Below, one piece after another: positions 1-6,946 of a DNA stretch of 64,000 bases. How positions within the stretch are numbered: position 1 is the first letter of the stretch; every line of letters begins with the position of its first letter. A program made the position numbers and the translations under genes. This DNA comes from Opitutaceae bacterium (GTDB taxonomy: Bacteria; Verrucomicrobiota; Verrucomicrobiia; Opitutales; Opitutaceae). The stretch spans positions 1-64,000 of the forward strand of contig JAQUYL010000014.1 in assembly GCA_028691845.1 (NCBI GenBank), given 5' to 3'. The notes under the pieces were generated by a model. It saw only the letters and a program-made list of their open reading frames with translations. It ran no database searches and was not told the origin of the DNA.

Positions 1-70
1 GGTAAATCCGCATCTCAGAGTTGCTTTCGCACCGGACGATGCGGTATCCTGGCAGCGTTAGTTCAATCAT
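1..70 (-). CDS. 5' end of an unidentified protein, possibly a transposase (runs off the left edge)
   Basis: Only the first 23 residues are in the window (MIELTLPGYRIVRCESNSEM and three more). They read as coherent coding sequence starting at an ATG on the minus strand. The start is somewhat like the N-terminus of ISL3-type transposases (a hydrophobic LTLPG segment followed by RIVR), and a hairpin sits just upstream, which would suit an insertion-sequence end. This is a guess from a short fragment: no zinc-binding or catalytic residue is visible. It could equally be the start of an ordinary gene. Confidence 0.35.
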   Translation of the reverse strand, partial: MIELTLPGYRIVRCESNSEMRIY

Positions 71-73
71 TGC

Positions 74-106
74 AGGGGACATGGTGGCTTAATTACCACA
101 TGTCCC
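74..106. repeat. Inverted repeat (hairpin) beside the truncated left-edge gene
   Basis: GGGGACAT and ATGTCCCC, then GTGG and CCAC inside them, form a 12-bp stem with one bulged base around an AT-rich loop (CTTAATTA). It lies 4 bp upstream of the partial minus-strand gene. It could be an operator, an insertion-sequence end or a REP-type hairpin; the sequence does not decide. Bases 107-250 contain no gene I can support. Confidence 0.5.
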
Positions 107-252
107 CAATCTTTGATGAAGAGCCCGTTTCCCTGCATTAGCGGGCCGATCCACCCCAGGGCATGCTGTCCCACTGGTTTTTGAACGTTTGGCGCCCGGC
201 TGCGTCTTTCTCTGCGTAGTTTGCTTGGTGTTAGGGTACAAATAAGCTTGTG

Positions 253-288
253 GGGCCGTCTCTAGGGGTAGAGGCGGCCCTTTGTTTT
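253..288 (+). terminator. Rho-independent terminator, plus strand
   Basis: A 12-bp stem (GGGCCGTCTCTA with TAGAGGCGGCCC, one G-T pair) around a GGGG loop is followed by TTTGTTTT. It would end a plus-strand transcript coming from the unassigned stretch at 107-250. What that transcript is cannot be told: no tRNA or protein is recognisable there, so a truncated gene or small RNA is possible. Confidence 0.75.
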
Positions 289-300
289 GGAAAGGTAAAG

Positions 301-330
301 CAAAAGCCCGCCCCGGTAAGGAGCGGGCTA
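301..330 (-). terminator. Rho-independent terminator, minus strand
   Basis: AGCCCGC and GCGGGCT pair around a short loop, and on the minus strand the stem runs into TTTTGCTTT. It lies 20 bp beyond the stop codon of the PEP-CTERM tail at 350 and would terminate that transcript. Together with the plus-strand terminator at 253-288 it forms a convergent pair. Confidence 0.7.
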
Positions 331-344
331 GAAACTCGATGGCC

Positions 345-953
345 CTAGGTTACTTCGCAGGTACTCTGCGGCGCCGCCACGCCACGAATCCCAGCGCGGC
401 CAGCCCGGCGAGCGCGGCATAAGTCGAGGGTTCGGGAATGGGGAACGGGGTCGGGACTACCGGCTGGCAAGTGTTCCCCACTCCATCGCCTAATCTCGGA
501 GGGAATGACGCGAGGGTTATCCAAGAGGGCCATCCATTTTTCGCGGAGCTTCAGAACGGCAACGCGCTCAACGTCCGCGCGTTCGTCGTACACCATGCTT
601 AACGTCGCAAAACGCTTGGGACCGAACGCCAGCAATTCGTTTAGGCGGGCGTCGATCAGGGGCCGGAATACCTCGCTCCATGCGCGTCTCTTCAACGGCA
701 CGCCAACATTGGCCATAAGCTCGTTTAGTCCCCTGACCGGGGGGGCGGGAGTCATCCGAAACACCAAAATGCGCCGGGAAATGGCCTCGTATGCCGAAAC
801 CGATCGTTTTTCAGCACCTGCTAGAAAGGATCGAGCGGGGCCCCACCTCATCTCGAGAGTCATGAGTCCATGACCGGTGAGATAATACGGTGGAAACATC
901 TCCAGAAAAGTTCCAACGATCAGGTCTCTGCAGTCGGCAATTACCGACTGCAC
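345..953 (-). CDS. Hypothetical protein overlapping the PEP-CTERM stump
   Basis: A 202-residue frame whose first ~155 residues have ordinary protein composition (charged helices such as RADVERVAVLKLREKWMALL). The last ~45 residues are an arginine-rich out-of-phase reading of the PEP-CTERM stump, so the true C-terminus is probably lost or altered. No family is recognised and there is no signal peptide or membrane segment. The reading frame may be a fragment of a larger gene joined to the surface-protein remnant by a deletion. Whether it is expressed is unknown. Confidence 0.4.
   Translation of the reverse strand: MQSVIADCRDLIVGTFLEMFPPYYLTGHGLMTLEMRWGPARSFLAGAEKRSVSAYEAISRRILVFRMTPAPPVRGLNELMANVGVPLKRRAWSEVFRPLIDARLNELLAFGPKRFATLSMVYDERADVERVAVLKLREKWMALLDNPRVIPSEIRRWSGEHLPAGSPDPVPHSRTLDLCRARRAGRAGIRGVAAPQSTCEVT
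350..457 (-). pseudogene. Orphan PEP-CTERM sorting signal (gene remnant)
   Basis: In this frame the minus strand ends in VPTPFPIPEPSTYAALAGLA, continues ALGFVAWRRRR, and stops at 350-352. That is a complete PEP-CTERM signal: PEP motif, hydrophobic helix, basic tail. Such signals direct exosortase-dependent sorting to the outer surface. The frame is open upstream only to a TGA near position 550 and contains no start codon or signal peptide. The only long upstream reading frame (352-953) is in a different phase. The tail is nearly identical to that of the intact protein at 18507-19352. It is best read as the 3' stump of a deleted or frameshifted surface-protein gene. Confidence 0.75.
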
Positions 954-1004
954 GGAAAGGAAGCTTTCCAGACATATAGACGGGAGGACTGGCCCTTTAC
1001 GGAC

Positions 1005-1478
1005 TCATTTCCTGGCGGGCCATAGTTCCGGATAGGGTTTAAAAAAATCCCGCGCTTTCGCGAGCAGCTGATCGTCGCTCAGATGGCGTCCATCGATCGT
1101 CACGGTTCCTGCAATCCGCTTGGCCACCTCCGGGCAATGGCTTTCGACCCAGGCAACGAATTGGTTCATCTCGTTGGCCGTGCCGGTCCCATTGCCGAAG
1201 ATCAGTATCCGCTCGGCCATCTTCAAGGCATCGGCCACCGGCCCGAAGAAGCTGTGGGCCGCCGGCATTTCATGGCCACGTGAAAAGCCGTCAAACCTAT
1301 GGGTATGGCGGATGGAGTCGTCAGTTTGGCGGGGACGAATCACTTCCGCCACTGTACCGCTGACTTCGGACCTGAAGACGCGGGCCTCATGGTGAGTGAT
1401 CACCACCACCCACCGCGCTTGCTTTTTCTCCTGCGAGGTACGCTGCTGCGCGTCCGTGGGGACTGGGAGCGTGTTCAT
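1005..1478 (-). CDS. eRF1-like (baeRF-type) domain protein, putative ribosome-associated factor
   Basis: 157 residues, taking the ATG at 1478 (MNTLPVPTDAQQ) rather than upstream codons. The core runs from ARWVVVITHHEARVFRSEV through the glycine-rich ILIFGNGTGTANEMNQFVAW segment to HLSDDQLLAKARDFF. That pattern is familiar from small bacterial proteins related to the archaeo-eukaryotic release-factor fold, often labelled 'translational machinery protein'. The assignment is by recognition of the pattern, not a search. The promoter region carries two AAACGTTT-centred palindromes typical of LacI/GalR operators, suggesting sugar-linked or stress control. A ribosome role is inference from the family. 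Confidence 0.5.
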   Translation of the reverse strand: MNTLPVPTDAQQRTSQEKKQARWVVVITHHEARVFRSEVSGTVAEVIRPRQTDDSIRHTHRFDGFSRGHEMPAAHSFFGPVADALKMAERILIFGNGTGTANEMNQFVAWVESHCPEVAKRIAGTVTIDGRHLSDDQLLAKARDFFKPYPELWPARK

Positions 1479-1523
1479 GTCATTAATTTGCCAGCAAAAT
1501 CCGGTAATGCAAACCCTGCCTGA

Positions 1524-1539
1524 GCGGAAACGTTTCCGC
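1524..1539. promoter_or_regulatory. LacI/GalR-type operator, site 1 (perfect 16-bp palindrome)
   Basis: GCGGAAACGTTTCCGC is a perfect palindrome with the central CG and AAA/TTT arms typical of LacI-family operators such as those of RbsR. It lies 46 bp upstream of the start of the eRF1-like gene. A second copy of the core lies 83 bp further upstream. Confidence 0.65.
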
Positions 1540-1609
1540 ACCGGAACCATCCCGCCGCGGCTTGGCGGTGGGAGACGCCGGCATCCCTATAAATCATATC
1601 TTCTTTCGT

Positions 1610-1619
1610 GAAACGTTTC
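1610..1619. promoter_or_regulatory. LacI/GalR-type operator, site 2
   Basis: GAAACGTTTC repeats the 10-bp core of site 1. Centre-to-centre distance is 83 bp, close to eight helical turns, so a tetrameric repressor could bridge both sites on one face of the DNA. No LacI-family gene is in the window. Confidence 0.55.
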
Positions 1620-1661
1620 CCCTTCATGGTCTGGGTTTCCTGATTGTAAGCCTCTCCCCTG

Positions 1662-2235
1662 AAGCTGGACGACCTCACATTGGAGCAAAAGGAGCCGTCA
1701 CCACGCGAGCCGTTCACCGAAGACGAACTTCCCCTGCTCCGGACAATCGAGGACCCCTTCTGGCGCACGTTCGTTTTGCTCGGCGAGAACTTTGGTTTTC
1801 GCGTGAGCGACGTGGCCCGCCTGGAGTGGACCTCATTCTCCCGCCCAAGAAAGATCCTGGTCTGGACGGACAAGCACGACCGCCGGATCGAATTGCCCGC
1901 GTCCCGTGAGGTACTCGATCACATCCGGACACTTCCAAAGGAAGACCCATCTATGTCTTCCCCAAGCAAGCTGCGATAGCGGGCAACCCCAAGCAGCGTT
2001 CGATGCTCCCGGTGTACTTCAAACGCATTCTGATGCGGCACGGTATTACGGACAAATGCACGCACAACATGAGGCATACGTTTGCCACCCGCCGGGCGGG
2101 ACTCGGGGAGTCGGTCGATGTGATCCGTCGCAAGATGGGACACGCTCTCCCGGCCACTACGGGAAGGGTACATTCACTTTCGAATGGTTGGCCGACTTCG
2201 CTTTTTCAAGCCCCGCGCACCGTAACTTAGAGTTT
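1662..2235 (+). pseudogene. Degenerate tyrosine recombinase / phage-type integrase
   Basis: The catalytic half of a tyrosine recombinase can be read across several frames. From 1662 comes an N-terminal stub, then FWRTFVLLGENFGFRVSDVA with the first catalytic arginine. Around 1945 the frame shifts by one base and continues YVFPKQAAIAGNPKQRS, then HNMRHTFATRRAGLGESVDV (the H-x-x-R box) and RKMGH. Near 2160 a second shift is needed for the sequence after the histidine. The N-terminal core-binding domain is missing and the tyrosine region is unrecognisable. This is a dead integrase and marks the area as an old integration site. Confidence 0.75.
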
Positions 2236-2401
2236 GGTGCGTCAGAGCGCCTGGTCCCGGGCGCAGGCTTCGCCCCTTCGCGTGGCACTCTCCACATTGC
2301 TTTAAAGAGCGCAGGATTTTAAGGACCGTACGGTATGCGCCCGGGCTTCGGCCCATCGCACGCGGCTCCCCTACTCCATCACTGGCCCCACCGATCGTCT
2401 T

Positions 2402-4291
2402 TTAGTCGAGGTGGGGACTGTACTCGGGCACGAGTTTCTTTATGGCGAGCTTCACCTGGTTCGCCTCCAGGTCGCCGATGTGGCCGTCGATCTCGCGGAT
2501 GCTGGCCTCCACCCACTTTGGGTCGGGCGGCGAGGACTCGAACAAGAGAATGCGGGGATGGCTGGTCGGCTTCAGGTGCTCGGAGGTGTGCTGTAATTCC
2601 TCAAACAGTTTCTCCCCCGGACGCAGGCCGATAAACTTGATTTCGATATCCTCGTTCGGCCGGAAACCGCTCAGTTCGATCAACTGCCGCGCCAAGTCGA
2701 CGATCTTCACGGGTTCCCCCATATCGAGGACGAAGATTTCGCCACCCTTGCCGAGCACGGACGTCTGCAGCACAAGGCCCACGGCCTCCGGAATCGTCAT
2801 GAAATACCGCGTCACTTCCGGGTGGGTCACGGTGACCGGTCCGCCTTCGGCAATCTGCTTCTTGAAGATGGGGATGACGCTGCCCGACGAGCCCAGCACA
2901 TTGCCAAAGCGCACCGCGATGAACCGCGTGCGCTCACCAAAACGGGTGTGCAGGGCCTTCAGGAAGATTTCGGCCAATCGCTTTGAGGCTCCCATGACAC
3001 TCGTGGGATTGATGGCCTTGTCGGTGGAAATCATCACGAACGTCCCTACGCCCATTTCGCCGGCCAATTCGGCCAGCTGGCGGGTACCGGTAGTGTTGTT
3101 CTTCAGCGCTTCGGCGGGCTGCCGCTCCATCATGTAGACGTGCTTGTGGGCAGCGGCATGGAAGATGACCTCCGGCTTGAATCGTTCTAGGATGAAGCGC
3201 ATGCGCGGCAGGTCCAGTATGTCCGCGATCAATGGCACGATCGTATTCTGGTAACCGTGGGCATTGAGCTCGGACTCGATGGCAAAAAGGCTGAATTCCG
3301 CCTGCTCCACCATGAGAAGCCGCTGCGGATTATGCGTCAGGATTTGGCGGCAGAGCTCGCTGCCAATGCTCCCACCCGCTCCGGTCACCAGCACGATGCG
3401 ATCGGAGATCATCCGGCCGATCTCGACATTGTTCAGATCGACGCTCTCGCGTCCCAAGAGATCGACCACGTCAACCGGCCGGATCTTGGACACCCGCACG
3501 CGTCCGGTAGCTAATTCCTCCAAGGAGGGGACAATTTCCACCTTAAGGTCCTCGGCTGACATGAGACGATAGATCTCCTGTAGTCGCCGGCCGGGCGCCG
3601 ACGGCATGGCCAAGACACAGTCATCTACCGGATAATCTTTGCGGACTTGGGCAATGTCCTCCGGCCGGCCCAGCACAGGGATGCCATGAATCAAGTGCCC
3701 GTGCTTACCCTGGTTGTCATCGAGAAAGAAGACCGGCCGCAGCCCCAGTGATGGTTTGGAAAGCGCTTCGCCCGCCAGTTGCGCCCCGGCGTCGCCCGCT
3801 CCCAGAATCACAATGCGCCTCGCGCTCTTTTCCCCCGTCGACTTATGTCCGTTGCCGTAGCGCTCCCGGTAGATGCGAAAAGCAAGGCGCATCGTCGCCA
3901 AAGCGGCGACCGATAGCACAAAATCAACCAGCAGCACGCCGCGAGGTGGGATCATACTTGGGCTGCCCACGAATCTGATCAGATAAGCCGTTATGCTGGC
4001 GCAGCCCATGGCTGCGGTGATTCGCAAGAGATCCGGCACACTGAAGTAGGTCAGGAGGGTGCCGAACTGCCGGAAGATGAGCAAAAACAGGATCTTGATC
4101 GGAATCGCAAACGCGAGCGAAAGCACCCTCTCGTCCTGAAACTCCGGTGGAACTAGAAAATCAAACCGCACCTCGTAGGACACATACCGGCAGGCCGAGA
4201 GAATGAACCCATAGGCCATGAGCAGGACCACCGTCCGCTTTATCCGGCCCATTTCGACGGCCGCCCATGATGTCTTGCTTGTTGTGCTCAT
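2402..4291 (-). CDS. Membrane-bound nucleotide-sugar 4,6-dehydratase (PglF/WbpM/CapD family)
   Basis: 629 residues. Four hydrophobic segments within the first ~145 residues form the membrane domain. A first Rossmann-like domain begins at RRIVILGAGDAGAQL and the catalytic SDR domain at VTGAGGSIGSEL (about residue 300). The active-site region reads STDKAINPTSVMGASKR: methionine replaces the usual tyrosine of the SDR triad, as in the PglF/WbpM branch, which makes UDP-4-keto-6-deoxy-HexNAc from UDP-GlcNAc. The start codon overlaps the stop of the upstream sugar transferase gene (ATGA), implying coupled translation. With the aminotransferase and phosphoglycosyltransferase it could make and transfer an amino-deoxy sugar of the bacillosamine type. 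Exact substrate is inferred. Confidence 0.85.
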   Translation of the reverse strand: MSTTSKTSWAAVEMGRIKRTVVLLMAYGFILSACRYVSYEVRFDFLVPPEFQDERVLSLAFAIPIKILFLLIFRQFGTLLTYFSVPDLLRITAAMGCASITAYLIRFVGSPSMIPPRGVLLVDFVLSVAALATMRLAFRIYRERYGNGHKSTGEKSARRIVILGAGDAGAQLAGEALSKPSLGLRPVFFLDDNQGKHGHLIHGIPVLGRPEDIAQVRKDYPVDDCVLAMPSAPGRRLQEIYRLMSAEDLKVEIVPSLEELATGRVRVSKIRPVDVVDLLGRESVDLNNVEIGRMISDRIVLVTGAGGSIGSELCRQILTHNPQRLLMVEQAEFSLFAIESELNAHGYQNTIVPLIADILDLPRMRFILERFKPEVIFHAAAHKHVYMMERQPAEALKNNTTGTRQLAELAGEMGVGTFVMISTDKAINPTSVMGASKRLAEIFLKALHTRFGERTRFIAVRFGNVLGSSGSVIPIFKKQIAEGGPVTVTHPEVTRYFMTIPEAVGLVLQTSVLGKGGEIFVLDMGEPVKIVDLARQLIELSGFRPNEDIEIKFIGLRPGEKLFEELQHTSEHLKPTSHPRILLFESSPPDPKWVEASIREIDGHIGDLEANQVKLAIKKLVPEYSPHLD

Positions 4292-4935
4292 TGCTGGGGG
4301 ATAGGAGATCCGGGTTTGGGACGACTTGGTGCAGCACCGGGCTGGAATTCTGGCATGGTGGCATCACCCGGAGCAGAGATGCCGTGGCGGGTGATCACCT
4401 GCCCCACAGTGCGGAAGAGAATTCTCAAATCGAGCCAGAAACTCCGGTGATCAGCATACCAGACATCGAGATGAAACTTAACATCCCAACTAAGGGCATT
4501 GCGCCCATTGATCTGGCACCAGCCGGTCAGTCCTGGCGGGACTAGATGGCGTCGGCGCTGCTCGACCGAGTAACGGGGCAGGTATTCCACCAACAATGGC
4601 CGCGGACCGACCAGACTCATCTCCCCGCGCAGGACGTTAAGGAGTTCCGGCAACTCATCCAAGGAGGTCGAACGTAGCCAACGACCAAAAGGCGTCAGAC
4701 GGACGGCATCGGCCAACAAGCGACCGTCGGCATCGCGCGCATCCGTCATGGTACGGAACTTGATCAGCTCAAAAATCTCCTCCCGATAGCCGGGACGCTT
4801 TTGCCGGTAAAAAACGGGAGACCCCAGCCGCCACCAGACCAGTAGCGCGACTACCCCCATTACAGGCAGCCATAACGGTGCCGTGAGAATCACCGCCGCA
4901 AGGTCGGCCACTCGTTTTAGGATAAGACTCCGCAT
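4288..4935 (-). CDS. Undecaprenyl-phosphate sugar-1-phosphate transferase (PglC/WcaJ-type bacterial sugar transferase)
   Basis: 215 residues from the ATG at 4935. The 13 residues a longer reading would add come from the inverted repeat of the neighbouring mobile cassette, so that start is rejected. One hydrophobic N-terminal helix is followed by KFRTM, the TSLDELPELLNVLRGEMSLV stretch and VGPRP, then PGLTGWCQINGRN: the conserved core of monotopic phosphoglycosyltransferases. The enzyme loads a sugar phosphate on the lipid carrier at the inner membrane and starts glycan assembly. The proline-rich C-terminus is variable in the family. Its 3' end overlaps the dehydratase gene by 4 bp. Confidence 0.85.
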   Translation of the reverse strand: MRSLILKRVADLAAVILTAPLWLPVMGVVALLVWWRLGSPVFYRQKRPGYREEIFELIKFRTMTDARDADGRLLADAVRLTPFGRWLRSTSLDELPELLNVLRGEMSLVGPRPLLVEYLPRYSVEQRRRHLVPPGLTGWCQINGRNALSWDVKFHLDVWYADHRSFWLDLRILFRTVGQVITRHGISAPGDATMPEFQPGAAPSRPKPGSPIPQQ

Positions 4936-4945
4936 TTTAGAACTA

Positions 4946-5408
4946 TGGCCACAAAAAGGCGCGAGAATGCACAAAAATCAGGCAACGAAATCGGACATCA
5001 AATATTTCTTAACCTGCAGCACGGGAGATCCAAAATTGATGAGCAGTCCTGTTTCCAGTCGTCCTGACCGCAAATACCCGAGCAGTTGGGCCACATGCTC
5101 ATCGGCAATTGTACGAACAGCTTTCAATTCCACCACGAGCCTTTTATCGACAAACAAGTCGGCATAAAACTCGCCAAGCAATGTACCATCTTCGTCGTGA
5201 ACACTGAGAGGGTATTGTTGCGTTACCTCAAGTCTCTGCTGGCGAAGCCGGTGAGCCAACGCATTTTCGTAAATCTTCTCCAAATGCCCATGGCGAAGGT
5301 AGCGGTGGATCGCAAAGCTGGTCTCTCTCACCAGATCACATAGTTGATTAATGTGTTCGTATTTCATGGATCCTCGGTTTTGTGCCTTTTCGCGCCTCTT
5401 CGTGGCTA
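4946..5408. mobile_element. GxxExxY cassette 1: 463-bp unit with 32-bp terminal inverted repeats
   Basis: The GxxExxY gene fits exactly between two inverted repeats. The left copy (4946-4977) begins TGGCCACAAAAAGGCGCGAG and touches the gene's stop codon. The right copy (5377-5408, read inward) begins TAGCCACGAAGAGGCGCGAA and ends 9 bp before the start codon. They match at 26 of 32 positions by eye. Nothing else is inside. The unit separates the aminotransferase and sugar transferase genes and ends 10 bp from the latter's ATG. No target-site duplication is obvious. That it moves is inference. Confidence 0.65.
4978..5367 (-). CDS. GxxExxY protein (PD-(D/E)XK nuclease-like fold)
   Basis: 129 residues, intact. 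The signature is GHLEKIY near residues 27-33, followed by ALAHRLRQQ, then EFYADLFVDKRLVVELKAV, which carries the D...(E)-x-K spacing of the PD-(D/E)XK superfamily to which GxxExxY proteins are assigned, and LLINFGSP near the C-terminus. A GAGGATCC stretch just before the ATG can serve as ribosome-binding site. It interrupts a glycan operon without belonging to the pathway, and it lies between inverted repeats, so it is probably a passenger or driver of a small mobile unit. Nuclease activity is predicted from fold only; biological role of the family is not known to me. Confidence 0.85.
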   Translation of the reverse strand: MKYEHINQLCDLVRETSFAIHRYLRHGHLEKIYENALAHRLRQQRLEVTQQYPLSVHDEDGTLLGEFYADLFVDKRLVVELKAVRTIADEHVAQLLGYLRSGRLETGLLINFGSPVLQVKKYLMSDFVA

Positions 5409-5482
5409 AATTTCGGTCATTCCTATTTCACTGTCACTCTGCACGGACCGCTATAATCTTAATTAACGTCCATAAGCTCAGA

Positions 5483-6853
5483 TCAGTGGTTAAACCCCTT
5501 CCTCACCACGTCTACGACTCTCTGTAAGTCGGACTCCGTCAAATTTGATCCCGATGGCAGGCAAAGACCGTGCTCGAATAGGTCCTCTGCCACGGCTCCG
5601 CCAAACTTGGCGCAGTCCTTAAACACCGGCTGCAGATGCAGCGGCTTCCAGACCGGGCGTGCCTCGATATTCTCTTCAGCCAACGTCAAACGAACATTCT
5701 CCCGATCTGTGCCCGCAACAGTTGGATTAATCGTAATGCAGGTCAACCAGCGGGTGCAGCGCCCATAGGGGGCCTCTGGCATGAATTCGATCCCCGGCAG
5801 GTCCCCGAGAGCCTTCTTGTAATAATCAAAATTTCGGCGTCGGGCTTCGACACGCTGTTCCAATACCCGCAACTGTCCACGGCCAATAGCAGCCAGCACA
5901 TTGCTCAGGCGATAGTTGAATCCGATTTCTGAATGCTGGTAGTGCGGCGCAGGATCACGCGATTGGGTCGCCCAGAAACGCGCTTTGTCGATCAAAGCCT
6001 TGTTATTCGATACGAGCATCCCCCCACCCGACGTGGTGATGATCTTGTTGCCGTTAAACGAAAATACCCCGCATAAGCCGCGCGTACCTGGGCTAATCGA
6101 GGTTCTTTTCAAGACAGCAGAGTTGGCTGGCCACGAAAAAGCACGAGAAGGCACAAAAATTCCTCCTTGGAGATCCTTCCTCTCAGTTCCCAAAATCTTA
6201 TCGGCATCCTGTTGTTTTGCCCATTCGTCCCTTGGCCCGATCTCACTTTTTGTGTTTTTTTGTGCATCTTTGTGGCTATTGCCCCAATAAACCGCTCCAA
6301 GGGCTTCGGCCGCATCCTCGATCAGCGGCACGCCATGCCGGGCACAGATTTGCTCGATAGGATCGATGTCCGCGCTCTGACCATAGAGATGGACCAAGAT
6401 CACCGCCTTTGGCAGTCGGCCGGCCTTGGCCCGATTCTCAAGCGCCTCCGCCAGGAGCGCCGGATCCATGTTCCACGAAATCCGATCGCTATCAATAAAC
6501 ACCGGTCTGCCACCCTCGTAGACAATGGGATTGGCGCTAGCGCTGAAGGTCAGCGACGAGCAAATGACCTCATCACCCGGTTTTACGCCGACCCAACGCA
6601 GGGCCAGATGCAACGCCGCAGTACCCGATGACAGTGCTGCCGCATGTGTGCCGGGCGACTGGCACGGACATACACCGTGTTGGCTGCCAACCAACAACGG
6701 GGCCCCTCCGACAAATTCAGCAAACTCCTCCTCGAATTTGTCGACTTGCGGTCCCAGCGGGGCGATCCAGTTGCTGGCAAAGGTTTCTTTTACCAGTTCC
6801 AATTCCTCCCCTCCCATGTGTGGAGATGAAAGGTAAATGCGCGATTTGCTCAA
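5483..6853 (-). CDS. DegT/DnrJ/EryC1-family sugar aminotransferase carrying two in-frame insertions
   Basis: PLP-dependent aminotransferase of nucleotide-sugar pathways (PglE-like). I take the TTG at 6853 (SKSRIYLSSPHMGG), where the family normally begins; the longer ATG reading at 6925 crosses a palindromic spacer. Conserved blocks are LSSGTAALHLAL, DEVICSSLTFSASANPIVY, the EDAAEALG motif and FNGNKIITTSGGGM with the PLP lysine near residue 268. The protein is 456 residues against about 380-390 usual. The excess is a 17-residue insert at about residues 53-69 and roughly 60 residues at 190-260, most of it a 151-bp inverted-repeat element. Both keep the frame open. Activity is uncertain. First gene of the glycan operon. 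Confidence 0.8.
   Translation of the reverse strand: MSKSRIYLSSPHMGGEELELVKETFASNWIAPLGPQVDKFEEEFAEFVGGAPLLVGSQHGVCPCQSPGTHAAALSSGTAALHLALRWVGVKPGDEVICSSLTFSASANPIVYEGGRPVFIDSDRISWNMDPALLAEALENRAKAGRLPKAVILVHLYGQSADIDPIEQICARHGVPLIEDAAEALGAVYWGNSHKDAQKNTKSEIGPRDEWAKQQDADKILGTERKDLQGGIFVPSRAFSWPANSAVLKRTSISPGTRGLCGVFSFNGNKIITTSGGGMLVSNNKALIDKARFWATQSRDPAPHYQHSEIGFNYRLSNVLAAIGRGQLRVLEQRVEARRRNFDYYKKALGDLPGIEFMPEAPYGRCTRWLTCITINPTVAGTDRENVRLTLAEENIEARPVWKPLHLQPVFKDCAKFGGAVAEDLFEHGLCLPSGSNLTESDLQRVVDVVRKGFNH
6128..6278. mobile_element. 151-bp MITE-like element inside the aminotransferase gene
   Basis: The ends read inward TGGCCACGAAAAAGCACGAG (from 6128 on the plus strand) and TAGCCACAAAGATGCACAAA (from 6278 on the minus strand). 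They match each other at about 24 of 32 positions and belong to the same family as the ends of GxxExxY cassette 1, only 720 bp away. The interior has no gene. It adds about 50 codons to the host gene with no stop codon. It looks like an internally deleted, non-autonomous relative of the cassette. Confidence 0.65.
6647..6697. repeat. 51-bp palindromic in-frame insert in the aminotransferase gene
   Basis: It adds 17 residues (LLVGSQHGVCPCQSPGT) where relatives read from the Gly-Ala-Pro directly into HAAALSSGTAALH. The DNA contains two small inverted repeats, GTTGGCAGCCAAC and CACGG/CCGTG. Length is an exact multiple of three. The resemblance is to protein-coding palindromic inserts such as those of Rickettsia; origin is inferred. 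Confidence 0.45.
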
Positions 6854-6946
6854 GATGCTTGAAATCGCATAGGCGACGCCCCATGGCGTCAATCCCTTTG
6901 GAGAGCCATTTCTACCTCTTATCAACCCGCTCTCTCAAACTAGCAG

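Noticed and set aside
2281..2310. TGGCAC...TTGC as a sigma-54 promoter
   Set aside because: Spacing between GG and GC is 13 rather than 10, and there is no gene in a position to use it.
1906..2322. 138-codon frame at the integrase remnant as a separate gene
   Set aside because: It only covers part of the frameshifted recombinase (the segment after its last histidine); the rest is out of phase.
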